Source of the DNA: CAISCU01 sp051861545
GTDB taxonomy: Bacteria; Bacteroidota; Bacteroidia; UKL13-3
Direction: 5' to 3'
NCBI GenBank assembly: GCA_051861545.1
Contig: JBIMKP010000006.1
Location: forward strand, 67,881 to 131,880
DNA: 64,000 bases
This document shows positions 46,466 through 54,358 of this stretch, one piece after another. The position numbers were made by a program, and so were the translations under genes. How positions within the stretch are numbered: the stretch's first letter is position 1; every line of letters begins with the position of its first letter. The notes under the pieces were generated by a model. The model ran no database searches, was not told the DNA's origin, and saw nothing but the letters and a program-made list of their open reading frames with translations.

Positions 46466-46513
46466 CTACCCCAATCTCATCTTCACATGCTCAATTCCGG
46501 CTTCCCAGAAAAT
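46466..46513 (-). pseudogene. Displaced 3' end of a GNAT acetyltransferase gene (direct repeat of 48499-48546)
   Basis: Read on the minus strand it encodes FWEAGIEHVKMRLG then TAG, identical in protein to the end of the acetyltransferase at 48499-48918. The two 48-bp copies differ at only a few bases; the internal ones are synonymous. No start codon or upstream part of the gene precedes it; the sequence to its right is unrelated. It looks like the original 3' end left behind by insertion of the DNA between the copies, or the remnant of a duplicated gene. Confidence 0.75.
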
Positions 46514-46529
46514 CCTTCAATTTGCAAGA

Positions 46530-47171
46530 TTATTGAGGAAAATCAATTTCCTGTCTTGGAATAAAAAAACCTTTAATGCAGTTTAAATTTCTTATGCAAA
46601 CTTGTATGTGATTTTTAGTTTGAATACCAGCACCCTCATACGCAGGTCCTCCTTCTGTAAAAATGCCTCTTACTGTATCAAAAGGATTTATTTCACTAAA
46701 ACCCTTTTTCATTTTGTCATTCTGAATTTTTTCATCAATTTTTTGATGTAAATATTCTATAACCGCACAACCTAATTCTCTTAAAACTAGGTCATGGTAT
46801 TGGTCTTTGGGTAGGTTTTTATTTTGAGGTAGAGATTTCCCACTTACCATTAAATCCTCTTTTAATAATGCGTAATATTCAGAAAGCACTTGAATGTACT
46901 CCGAATCTGTAAAATCTAAACAATAGTCTAATAAATATACCACACCTACAACAGATGGTTTTTTAAGTGTACCTCTTTTCTGTTTATTTTTAGCCCAAAG
47001 TAGAGCTCTATCGTAATTGTTTTCCCAAACATAAAAACCATTACCAAGCCAATCATAACTTTCTTGACTTTTTTTGACTGTATTAGGATTATTCACTAAT
47101 TCATTTCTAATGATTTCATCACAACCATGAAACCCAATAGTAAGATTTGGTCTGTTTTTGCAGATAATCAT
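46530..47171 (-). CDS. DUF3990/ADP-ribosyltransferase-like protein, probable toxin
   Basis: 213 residues. The N-terminal half reads LTIGFHGCDE, then YDWLGNGFYVWENNYDRALL and WAKNKQKRG, matching by eye the HGxx...GxGFYxxxxxxxAxxWA pattern of DUF3990-type proteins, which are related to the ADP-ribosyltransferase fold; later conserved stretches are FTEGGPAYEGAG and HIQVCIRNLNCIKGFF. The family is scattered widely in bacteria. The start codon overlaps the stop of a 57-residue basic protein (ATGA), the usual layout of a toxin-antitoxin pair. Toxin function and target are inferred, not shown. Confidence 0.75.
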   Translation of the reverse strand: MIICKNRPNLTIGFHGCDEIIRNELVNNPNTVKKSQESYDWLGNGFYVWENNYDRALLWAKNKQKRGTLKKPSVVGVVYLLDYCLDFTDSEYIQVLSEYYALLKEDLMVSGKSLPQNKNLPKDQYHDLVLRELGCAVIEYLHQKIDEKIQNDKMKKGFSEINPFDTVRGIFTEGGPAYEGAGIQTKNHIQVCIRNLNCIKGFFIPRQEIDFPQ

Positions 47172-47341
47172 TTAGAACTTACAATGGCACGATTTAGATT
47201 ACTAAATTTCCCAGTGAAATTTCCTTGTTTAGTTAAGATTTTTGCAGATTTAAGCGAAGCGATAGTTTTGGCTTTTTCCTTCTTCTCCGATTTAATTTCT
47301 TTTGCAAGTGAAAATAAAAGTTTTACCTGATTTATTTTCAT
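47168..47341 (-). CDS. Small basic protein coupled to the DUF3990-like gene (putative antitoxin)
   Basis: 57 residues from the ATG at 47341 to the TGA at 47170-47168: MKINQVKLLFSLAKEIKSEK to a Lys-rich middle and the end NLNRAIVSSK. Thirteen lysines make it strongly basic, and it looks helical in its first 35 residues. The stop overlaps the next start by four bases. I recognise the same small-protein/large-protein pairing as a recurrent arrangement in other bacteria. A promoter-like pair lies upstream. Its role as antitoxin is inference from size, order and coupling. Confidence 0.8.
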   Translation of the reverse strand: MKINQVKLLFSLAKEIKSEKKEKAKTIASLKSAKILTKQGNFTGKFSNLNRAIVSSK

Positions 47342-47363
47342 TTTGTATCTTCATTTTGTAGTT

Positions 47364-47394
47364 CCAAAATAGATTAATTTATCATCAAATCAAA
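47364..47394 (-). promoter_or_regulatory. Promoter of the small-protein/DUF3990 pair with overlapping palindrome
   Basis: Minus strand: TTTG (47394-47391), 19-nt spacer, TATTTTGG (47371-47364), one mismatch from TAnnTTTG. A 10-bp palindrome TCAAATTTGA at 47390-47399 overlaps the -33 element and could be an operator for autoregulation. Confidence 0.45.
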
Positions 47395-47416
47395 TTTGAA
47401 AATCGTAGTGAACCTC

Positions 47417-48409
47417 TCAAAAATATTCGTATTGAAATATCTTTATTCTACCCGAATTTTCCTCGCAAATTGATTTTAAAAGCTTATTCTCATAATAGCT
47501 CATTACTATAGTTGCAGTAGATTCTCCGCTTCTGTATCTTTTTTCAATCCGATAATTATTCCCATCTTTATCATAATAATACTTTGAAATAATATCCCTA
47601 TAATTCTCTATGTTTTGTATTTCTGAATTGTTTGGATGCCCCCCGTTGCAGCCAACCCTAAATGGTGCTATTGATTCAATTATTCTTCCAAGTGAATCCA
47701 ATTTTATATTTCTTGAAGTGGGCTTTTCTTCAAAAGTTTTAGCACTATTCTTTTTTATATAAATTGTATCAAATCTTACTTGCAAAGAATCAAAAATGGA
47801 ATAGTATTCATAGGTATACGCAACTTTTTTATTATTCAAACTATCATAAATAATAAAAATATGCCATCCACTTGAATCCATAACTTCATTTTTTCGGGGA
47901 ATTAATCTTGGACTATAAATCGTTCTTTGATTAACTACCTGATTAATTAGATTTTTATTCGAATCATATTTAAAATTGATTTCATTAATTTTAGTTTCAC
48001 TCCGACTTTTATCGGTTTCCTGTTCTGTTAAATGAACCAATAATTGTTCTTGATTGTATAGAAATTTATTGTGATGAATTGTTATCCATTTATTCTCTAA
48101 TCCTAATTTTTGTTTGAATCTTGACCACCAAATAACATCGGACTTGAATTCACAATGATAGTCAATTGGATTACCAAATTCATTGAAGCTTTTATAATTT
48201 GTTAGTTTAATTTTTTTGCCTTGTTTCCCGTTCTTTTTCAGTTTATATTCTGAAATAGTTACCTTTTTTATCTTGTTATCAAGAACCTGGTTTTTTGAAA
48301 ATTCTTGGCCATAAAATGAAAGCTCAATTGAATAAGGGTCGGGATTGTACAAAATTTGCCCTGCCAATTGTTTTGAAATGAATAAAGCAATTAGGATAAT
48401 ATACCTCAT
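47417..48409 (-). CDS. Secreted hypothetical protein
   Basis: 330 residues. A signal peptide (IILIALFISKQLAGQ) is followed by beta-rich sequence with YD-repeat-like strands (INFKYDSNKNLINQVV, IKLDSLGRIIESI, YYYDKDGNNYRIEKRY, MSYYENKLLKSICEEN), as in secreted RHS-like Bacteroidota proteins, but too short and irregular to be a true RHS protein. It lies inside the segment bounded by the duplicated acetyltransferase ends, with the probable toxin pair. Function unknown. Confidence 0.68.
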   Translation of the reverse strand: MRYIILIALFISKQLAGQILYNPDPYSIELSFYGQEFSKNQVLDNKIKKVTISEYKLKKNGKQGKKIKLTNYKSFNEFGNPIDYHCEFKSDVIWWSRFKQKLGLENKWITIHHNKFLYNQEQLLVHLTEQETDKSRSETKINEINFKYDSNKNLINQVVNQRTIYSPRLIPRKNEVMDSSGWHIFIIYDSLNNKKVAYTYEYYSIFDSLQVRFDTIYIKKNSAKTFEEKPTSRNIKLDSLGRIIESIAPFRVGCNGGHPNNSEIQNIENYRDIISKYYYDKDGNNYRIEKRYRSGESTATIVMSYYENKLLKSICEENSGRIKIFQYEYF

Positions 48410-48498
48410 GATTAATTGTTTTTAAATTGCTTTTATTCAAATACTAATTGAATCTGTTTGTTATAAAAAGGAGTTTTATTGAATAAGAATATTTATTT

Positions 48499-48918
48499 CT
48501 ACCCCAATCTCATCTTCACGTGTTCAATTCCCGCTTCCCAGAAATGTTCCCCTTCTCTTTTGAAATTGTGTTTTGCATATAAACCTGCTGCTTCTAATTG
48601 TGCATGCAAATAAACATAAGTGGCATCTTCTGGTAAATCGGCAATCACCGCTTTTATTAATGCTGATGCAACTCCATTACCTCTGCATTTTTCTAAAACA
48701 GCAAATCTTTCTAGCTTATAACCCTTTTCGGTTTTTCTCCATCGGGCAGTTCCACATGGTTCATCATTTAATTTGGCCATAAAATGAACCGACTCTTCCT
48801 CATATTCCCATTCTAGTTCCTCAGGACAATCTTGCCCGATAACAAAAACTTCATGTCGGATGGCCCAAACTTGTTCCAATTCAGGTTTATCTTGTACTTT
48901 TTTTATCTCTATTTTCAT
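48499..48918 (-). CDS. GNAT family N-acetyltransferase
   Basis: 139 residues. Opens with MKIEIKKVQDKPELEQVWAI and has the acetyl-CoA motif FAVLEKCRGNGVASALIKAV, then YVYLHAQLEAAGLYAKHNF. It resembles the ElaA/YjcF-type small acetyltransferases. The last 14 codons and stop are duplicated about 2 kb downstream at 46466-46513, suggesting the gene's 3' end served as an insertion site and was restored. Confidence 0.9.
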   Translation of the reverse strand: MKIEIKKVQDKPELEQVWAIRHEVFVIGQDCPEELEWEYEEESVHFMAKLNDEPCGTARWRKTEKGYKLERFAVLEKCRGNGVASALIKAVIADLPEDATYVYLHAQLEAAGLYAKHNFKREGEHFWEAGIEHVKMRLG

Positions 48919-49000
48919 GTTCGAAGCTAAAATATGACATAAGTTCTTTTAAAAGAAGTCATAATCATAAAAATTTGCCTACTATCTTTTTAAAAAAGTG

Positions 49001-49008
49001 TAAGTTTG
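49001..49008 (+). promoter_or_regulatory. -7 promoter element of the aldolase gene
   Basis: TAAGTTTG matches TAnnTTTG, 22 bp before the ATG. A TTTG lies 23 nt upstream of it, slightly longer than the usual spacing. Confidence 0.42.
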
Positions 49009-49030
49009 CCACTCCTTAATTACCTGTGAT

Positions 49031-50083
49031 ATGACAAAAATTGCTGAATTATTAGGCGATAAAGCCGAATTCCTCTTAAACCACAACTGCAAAACAATTA
49101 GCAAAGATCTAATTATGCTTCCTGGTGGTGATTTCGTTAACCGTTCGTTTTTAAACGGTAATCGTAACCCTCAAGTTCTTAGAAGCTTGGAAGATTTGTA
49201 TAGCCATGGCCGTTTAGGTGGTACTGGTTATGTTTCAATTTTACCAGTTGACCAAGGTATTGAACATAGTGCTGGTGCATCTTTTGCTCCAAACCCAATC
49301 TATTTCGACCCAGAAAATATCATCAAATTAGCTATTGAAGGCGGTTGTAATGCTGTTGCTTCTACTTATGGAGTATTGGCTTCTTGCGCTAGAAAATATG
49401 CTCATAAAATTCCTTTCATTGTTAAAATTAACCACAATGAATTCTTAAGTTACCCAAATAAATTCGACCAAATCATGTTTGGTTCGGTTGATGAAGCTTG
49501 GAACTTAGGTGCTACTGCGGTTGGTGCTACTATCTATTTTGGTTCTGATGAGTCAGGTCGCCAAATCCAAGAAGTTGCTGCTGCTTTCGAACGCGCTCAC
49601 GAATTAGGTATGGCTACCATTTTATGGTGTTATACTAGAAACAATGCGTTCAAAAAAGATGGTGTTGATTACCATACTTCAGCTGATTTAAGCTCACAAG
49701 CAAATCATTTGGGTGTAACTATCCAAGCTGATATCATCAAACAAAAATTACCTACAAACAATGGTGGTTACACAGCATTGAATTTTGGTAAAACTCACGA
49801 TAAAGTTTATACAGAACTTTCTTCTAGTCACCCAATCGATTTAACTCGTTACCAAGTAGCTAATTGCTATATGGGTCGCCAAGGTTTAATCAACTCAGGT
49901 GGTGAGTCAAAAGGTGCTTCTGATATGGCTGAAGCTGTTACAACAGCTGTAGTTAACAAACGTGCAGGTGGACAAGGTTTAATTTTAGGTAGAAAAGCTT
50001 TCCAAAAACCAATGAACGAAGGTATTGCATTATTGAATGCTGTTCAAGATGTATACTTAGATAATTCAGTAACTATCGCTTAA
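49031..50083 (+). CDS. fbaB: Class I fructose-bisphosphate aldolase (FbaB type)
   Basis: 350 residues of the DhnA/FbaB archaeal-type class I aldolase family. VSILPVDQGIEHSAG carries the phosphate/active-site Asp, and PFIVKINHNEFL contains the probable Schiff-base lysine region; the C-terminal GGESKGASDMAEAVTTAV and GGQGLILGRKAF bind phosphate. It cleaves fructose 1,6-bisphosphate to two triose phosphates without metal. It is a single gene with its own promoter and terminator; codon use (GGT, GCT) suggests high expression. Confidence 0.93.
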   Translation: MTKIAELLGDKAEFLLNHNCKTISKDLIMLPGGDFVNRSFLNGNRNPQVLRSLEDLYSHGRLGGTGYVSILPVDQGIEHSAGASFAPNPIYFDPENIIKLAIEGGCNAVASTYGVLASCARKYAHKIPFIVKINHNEFLSYPNKFDQIMFGSVDEAWNLGATAVGATIYFGSDESGRQIQEVAAAFERAHELGMATILWCYTRNNAFKKDGVDYHTSADLSSQANHLGVTIQADIIKQKLPTNNGGYTALNFGKTHDKVYTELSSSHPIDLTRYQVANCYMGRQGLINSGGESKGASDMAEAVTTAVVNKRAGGQGLILGRKAFQKPMNEGIALLNAVQDVYLDNSVTIA

Positions 50084-50103
50084 TTAAAGCTATATTTTTA
50101 TAC

Positions 50104-50133
50104 AAAAGCCTCCAATTTTGGGGGCTTTTTTTA
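50104..50133 (+). terminator. Terminator after the aldolase gene
   Basis: AAAGCCTCC / GGGGGCTTT with one G-T wobble, loop AATTTT, followed by TTTT. Confidence 0.82.
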
Positions 50134-50304
50134 TTCCCTTTTTGCTCAATGATTTATAAAAATTTAAGCAAAGATTCAAGCTAGCTTAACAATTTTTAAT
50201 CAAAAATTTAACACACTTATTAGACTGAATGTCAGTCATTTTATTTATTTCTCTTGGTATATTTAACAGCTTCCTTTTATTTCGAAACTTATTTCTATTT
50301 CAAA

Positions 50305-51165
50305 ATGAGTTGGTATATTAGAATGAAAGAGGGTATTACAACCCTTACATCAGAGAAAAAATCCGTTCCAGATGGACTTTGGCATAAGTGTGGCAGATGT
50401 AAGAAAAACCTTCTAGCAGAGGACCATGCAAAAAATAATTACGTTTGTCCGAATTGTAATTATCACGATAAAATTGGGTCTGATGAATATTTTCCTATTT
50501 TGTTTGGTACTGAATATGAAGAATTGTTCACCAATATCAAACCTACTGATCCATTAAAGTTTAAAGACACCAAAGAATACGCAAAACGCTTAAAAGAATC
50601 ACAAGAAAAAAGTGGTTTAGATGATGCAATGAAAGTAGCAGTTGGTAATCTTGCTGAAAACCAAAAACTGGTTGTTGCATGTATGGATTTCGGTTTTATT
50701 GGTGGAAGTATGGGTAGTGTTGTAGGTGAAAAAATTGCTCGTGCTATTGATTATTCAAGAGAAAACAAAATTCCTTTGATGATTATCTCCAAATCGGGTG
50801 GTGCACGTATGATGGAAGCTGCATTCTCTTTGATGCAAATGGCCAAAACTTCTGCTAAACTAGCTTTATTAGGCAAAGCAGGTATTCCTTATATCTCTTT
50901 ATTAACCGATCCAACTACTGGTGGTGTTACTGCCAGTTTTGCTATGTTGGGTGATGTAAACATTGCCGAGCCAGAAGCTTTAATTGGTTTCGCTGGTCCA
51001 CGTGTTATCAAAGAAACCATTGGTAAAGATTTACCTAAAGGTTTCCAAAGCTCTGAATTCCTTTTAGAACATGGCTTTATTGATTTTATTGTCAACAGAA
51101 ACGAACTAAGACTTAAATTAACCGAGCTGGTTCATTTATTGATGAAAAAACAAATTCCTGCTTAA
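50305..51165 (+). CDS. accD: Acetyl-CoA carboxylase carboxyltransferase subunit beta
   Basis: 286 residues from the ATG at 50305 (MSWYIRMKEGITTL); the longer frame from 50254 adds an untypical hydrophobic stretch. A four-cysteine zinc ribbon is seen in HKCGRCKK and YVCPNCNYH, followed by the crotonase-fold carboxyltransferase with SKSGGARMMEAAFSLMQM, TDPTTGGVTASFAMLGD and GFAGPRVIKETIG. With AccA it transfers the carboxyl group from biotin to acetyl-CoA, the first committed step of fatty acid synthesis. Convergent with purK. Confidence 0.96.
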   Translation: MSWYIRMKEGITTLTSEKKSVPDGLWHKCGRCKKNLLAEDHAKNNYVCPNCNYHDKIGSDEYFPILFGTEYEELFTNIKPTDPLKFKDTKEYAKRLKESQEKSGLDDAMKVAVGNLAENQKLVVACMDFGFIGGSMGSVVGEKIARAIDYSRENKIPLMIISKSGGARMMEAAFSLMQMAKTSAKLALLGKAGIPYISLLTDPTTGGVTASFAMLGDVNIAEPEALIGFAGPRVIKETIGKDLPKGFQSSEFLLEHGFIDFIVNRNELRLKLTELVHLLMKKQIPA

Positions 51166-51178
51166 GGATTAATGATAT

Positions 51179-51219
51179 AAAAAAGAGCCGCATTTGAAAT
51201 TCAGATGCGGCTCTTTTTA
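51179..51219. terminator. Bidirectional terminator between accD and purK
   Basis: AAAAGAGCCGCAT and ATGCGGCTCTTTT arms with inner TGA/TCA pairing, A and T runs on both sides. It serves two converging genes. Confidence 0.88.
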
Positions 51220-51234
51220 TTTTCTTGTTTGATA

Positions 51235-52392
51235 TTATCCCTTTACAATTCCAACTTTACTCTGAATATACAATGCCTTTTCATGAGCATCACTAGGTGT
51301 ATCTCCCAAAACTGTTATATGACCCATTTTTCTTTTGGGTTTACTTTCTTTCTTTCCATATAAATGAACGTATACGCCTTCCATACTGCTAATTTCATCC
51401 AAGCCTTGTATTGCATAAGTTCCAGAAAATCCTTCTCCGCCCAATAAATTCATCATCACTCCTGGTTTAACAATATTGGTACTGCCTAATGGAATTCCTG
51501 CCAATATTCTTACCAATTGTTCAAACTGGGAGGTATAACAGGCTTCAATGGTATGATGTCCGCTATTATGAACCCTTGGTGCCACTTCATTCACCAAAAG
51601 TCTGCCATCCTTTGCCAAAAACATTTCTACTGCAAATACTCCAGTTCCTTTCATGGCATTAATGGTTTGTAAAGCCAATTCTTCTGCTTGCTCCTCAATT
51701 TCAGAAGAAATATCTGCAGGGCACAGTAAAAAGGTAACCAAATTAGCAATTGGATCGAATTCCATCTCCACTGCAGGATAGGTGACTGTATTTCCTGAAC
51801 GGTCTCTAGCAACAATCACTGCTAGCTCTTTTTCACATTCAATAAATTCTTCTAAAACACAAGGCTGAGAAAATGGAATAGCTACTTTACCTTCAATTAT
51901 ATCCTTCTTGCTAAGAAGCACTACGCCCTTTCCATCATAACCATCTTTGCGAGTTTTAGCAGCAAATTTTTCTGATTGAATATTAGCCAATGCAGGTATC
52001 CAACTTTGTTCATTATCTACTAAAACAAAATTGCCACTTGGAATACCATTGTCGTAAAAGAATTGTTTCTGATAACCTTTGTCTTGAATAATTTGTAATA
52101 ACCTAGGTGATGGTATGATTTCTTTACCTTCTTTTTCTAATTTTAATAAAGCTTCGGTATTTACATGTTCTATTTCAAATGTTAATACATCTGAAATTTC
52201 TGCTAATTCACGAATTTTAGCTTCATCCTGCAAACTGCCAATAATTAATTGATCGGCAATACTGGCACACGGACAATTTGCATCGTTTTCAAGAATATTA
52301 AAATGTAAATTTAAACGTAATGATTCTTCAATCATCATGCGGCCCAACTGGCCTCCACCTAAAATTCCTATTTTCTTCAACAAAGGATTCAT
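51235..52392 (-). CDS. purK: 5-(carboxyamino)imidazole ribonucleotide synthase
   Basis: 385 residues, ATP-grasp family. N-terminal IGILGGGQLGRMMIEE is the PurK signature; KTRKDGYDGKGVVLL and CVLEEFIECEKELAVIVARD are the ATP-grasp loops, and LVNEVAPRVHNSGHHTIEAC the metal site. It makes N5-CAIR from AIR, ATP and bicarbonate in purine synthesis. The usual partner purE is not adjacent here. Next gene on the same strand is bshA, 52 bp upstream. Confidence 0.96.
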   Translation of the reverse strand: MNPLLKKIGILGGGQLGRMMIEESLRLNLHFNILENDANCPCASIADQLIIGSLQDEAKIRELAEISDVLTFEIEHVNTEALLKLEKEGKEIIPSPRLLQIIQDKGYQKQFFYDNGIPSGNFVLVDNEQSWIPALANIQSEKFAAKTRKDGYDGKGVVLLSKKDIIEGKVAIPFSQPCVLEEFIECEKELAVIVARDRSGNTVTYPAVEMEFDPIANLVTFLLCPADISSEIEEQAEELALQTINAMKGTGVFAVEMFLAKDGRLLVNEVAPRVHNSGHHTIEACYTSQFEQLVRILAGIPLGSTNIVKPGVMMNLLGGEGFSGTYAIQGLDEISSMEGVYVHLYGKKESKPKRKMGHITVLGDTPSDAHEKALYIQSKVGIVKG

Positions 52393-52444
52393 CCTGCAAA
52401 AAACGGATAATCCACCTGATTAAAAAAATAAGTATTGGCTATTA

Positions 52445-53584
52445 CTACCCAGCTTTCTGACTATTTGCAATAATTTGCTCGTAGAATTTTTCGTATTTAG
52501 GTACAATTTCATGGATATCAAACTCAGCAGCTCTGGCTTTGGCATTGGCTTTAAATTGTTTTAACCTTTCATCATCAGATAAAATATAGATACCTTTTTC
52601 TGCCATCGTTTTAACATCACCAACCGGACACATAAATCCTGTTTTGCCATCTATATTTAATTCAGGCAAACCACCCGCATTACTAGAGATTACGGGCACA
52701 TCACAAGCCATTGCTTCTAAAGCTGCCAATCCAAAACTTTCTGTTTCACTTGGCATTAAGAATAAATCACAAATGCTTAAAATTTCTTCTATCTGATTCT
52801 GTTTACCTAAAAAAGTAACTGATTGCTGTAAATCCAATTCCCTGCAAAGCATCTCAATGTTGATACGTTCAGGCCCATCTCCTACCAATAAAAGTTTTGA
52901 AGGAATTTGTTTTCTTATTTCAGAAAAAACACGAACCACATCATCTACTCTTTTTACTTTTCTGAAATTTGAAGTATGTACAATTAACCTTTCTCCATTT
53001 GGAGCAACTGCCAGTTTAAAATGCTGGCGCGGTTGATGTGAAAATCTAGTTAAATCAATAAAATTCGGTATGGTTTCAATATGTCTTCTAATATTAAAAT
53101 GACCAATTGTATCTTGTTTTAGTGAATCTGATACTGTTGTTACTCCATCAGACTGATTAATGCTGTAACATACTACTGGACCAAATGAAGCATCTTTTCC
53201 AACCAAAGTAATATCTGTACCGTGTAATGTTGTTACAATTGGAATATGAATTCCTTCTGTTGCCAAAATTTGTCGAGCCATAATAGCAGCAGATGCATGT
53301 GGAATGGCATAATGAACATGTAATAAATCCAATTTTTCAAACTTCACTACATCAACCAAATGAGATATCAAGGCAGTTTCATAAGGAGGAAAATCAAACA
53401 AAGGATAATTACTTACATACACTTCATGATAAAAGGTATTACCAGAAAAGAAGTCGAGACGAGCAGGCTGCTTGTAACTAATGAAATGCACCTGATGACC
53501 ACGCAATGCCAAAGCTTTTCCTAATTCCGTTGCAACAACCCCACTTCCTCCATATGTTGGATAACAAACAATCCCTATTTTCAT
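52445..53584 (-). CDS. bshA: N-acetyl-alpha-D-glucosaminyl L-malate synthase
   Basis: 379 residues, GT4 glycosyltransferase with GT-B fold. N-terminal MKIGIVCYPTYGGSGVVATE with HFISYKQPARL and HVHYAIPHASAA are characteristic of BshA; the GT4 donor site is PSETESFGLAALEAMACDVP. It joins GlcNAc from UDP-GlcNAc to L-malate, the first step of bacillithiol synthesis, the low-molecular-weight thiol of many Bacteroidota and Firmicutes. Confidence 0.94.
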   Translation of the reverse strand: MKIGIVCYPTYGGSGVVATELGKALALRGHQVHFISYKQPARLDFFSGNTFYHEVYVSNYPLFDFPPYETALISHLVDVVKFEKLDLLHVHYAIPHASAAIMARQILATEGIHIPIVTTLHGTDITLVGKDASFGPVVCYSINQSDGVTTVSDSLKQDTIGHFNIRRHIETIPNFIDLTRFSHQPRQHFKLAVAPNGERLIVHTSNFRKVKRVDDVVRVFSEIRKQIPSKLLLVGDGPERINIEMLCRELDLQQSVTFLGKQNQIEEILSICDLFLMPSETESFGLAALEAMACDVPVISSNAGGLPELNIDGKTGFMCPVGDVKTMAEKGIYILSDDERLKQFKANAKARAAEFDIHEIVPKYEKFYEQIIANSQKAG

Positions 53585-53807
53585 AAAATCTACATTATTA
53601 AATGTCTTTCAACATCTACTTATTAAAAACAAAAGTGCAGAATTTGTTTCGATTTCAAATAAATAAATCATGAATAGTTGATAATGACAACTAACTAATT
53701 TACACAACATCGTTTTTTCAGCCACAAGAATCACACTGATTTACAAGTAAATATAAATCACAAAAAACAATTTCAATCATTTTTAGGTTCTTAAATTTAT
53801 TATTAAA

Positions 53808-53830
53808 AATAGTTGATAAACTCAACTATT
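53808..53830 (+). promoter_or_regulatory. Probable MarR operator (inverted repeat)
   Basis: Perfect 9-bp inverted repeat AATAGTTGA-TAAAC-TCAACTATT, 26 bp before the MarR start codon; a further AGTTG/CAACT pair lies at about 53678-53695 and a palindrome AACTAGTT at 53840-53847. Followed by TAGTTTTG (53843-53850), a -7-like match. Typical of self-regulated MarR operons. Confidence 0.6.
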
Positions 53831-53856
53831 GTAAAAAACAACTAGTTTTGTAAGGT

Positions 53857-54351
53857 ATGGAAGATGTGAAAAAAGGTATTGTTGATCCATTAAGTAAGGA
53901 GGATACACCTTTAGCTTTTCGATTAAATGTAATTGCTAAAAAATATTATGGTGCTGCTGCCAAACAGATGGAAAATTTGGATATGGAGCGTTACTTTTTT
54001 GTTTTAAAACTTATTGCAAAAAGTGAATTCATCACCCAACAATGTCTAGCAAATTGTTTAAAGGTCGACAAGGCCGGAATCGTTAGAATGATTGATTACT
54101 TAAGCGATAAAGGTTTAGTTATTCGCGAAGTAAATCCCAACGACAGAAGAGAACACAGAATTCTAGCCAGTAAAAAAGGCTTAAAATATGTAACTAAAAT
54201 TGAAGCTTCTTTTAACGATATCAACGAAAAAGCATTTGCAGGTTTTACAAAAGAAGAAGTAAAACAGTACATAGAGATGTGCCAACGCATCAACGAAAAT
54301 CTAGAATCTTTACCATCAACAGAATATAGCATTATCTATACCAAAAATTAA
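53857..54351 (+). CDS. MarR family transcriptional regulator of the efflux operon
   Basis: 164 residues with the MarR winged helix: FITQQCLANCLKVDKAGIVR, MIDYLSDKGLVIREVNPNDR and the wing RREHRILASKKG. It lies 7 bp before the membrane-fusion gene, so it is the first gene of the RND efflux operon and probably represses it from the upstream inverted repeat. MarR proteins usually release DNA on binding phenolic or other small molecules. Confidence 0.93.
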   Translation: MEDVKKGIVDPLSKEDTPLAFRLNVIAKKYYGAAAKQMENLDMERYFFVLKLIAKSEFITQQCLANCLKVDKAGIVRMIDYLSDKGLVIREVNPNDRREHRILASKKGLKYVTKIEASFNDINEKAFAGFTKEEVKQYIEMCQRINENLESLPSTEYSIIYTKN

Positions 54352-54358
54352 TTGAATC

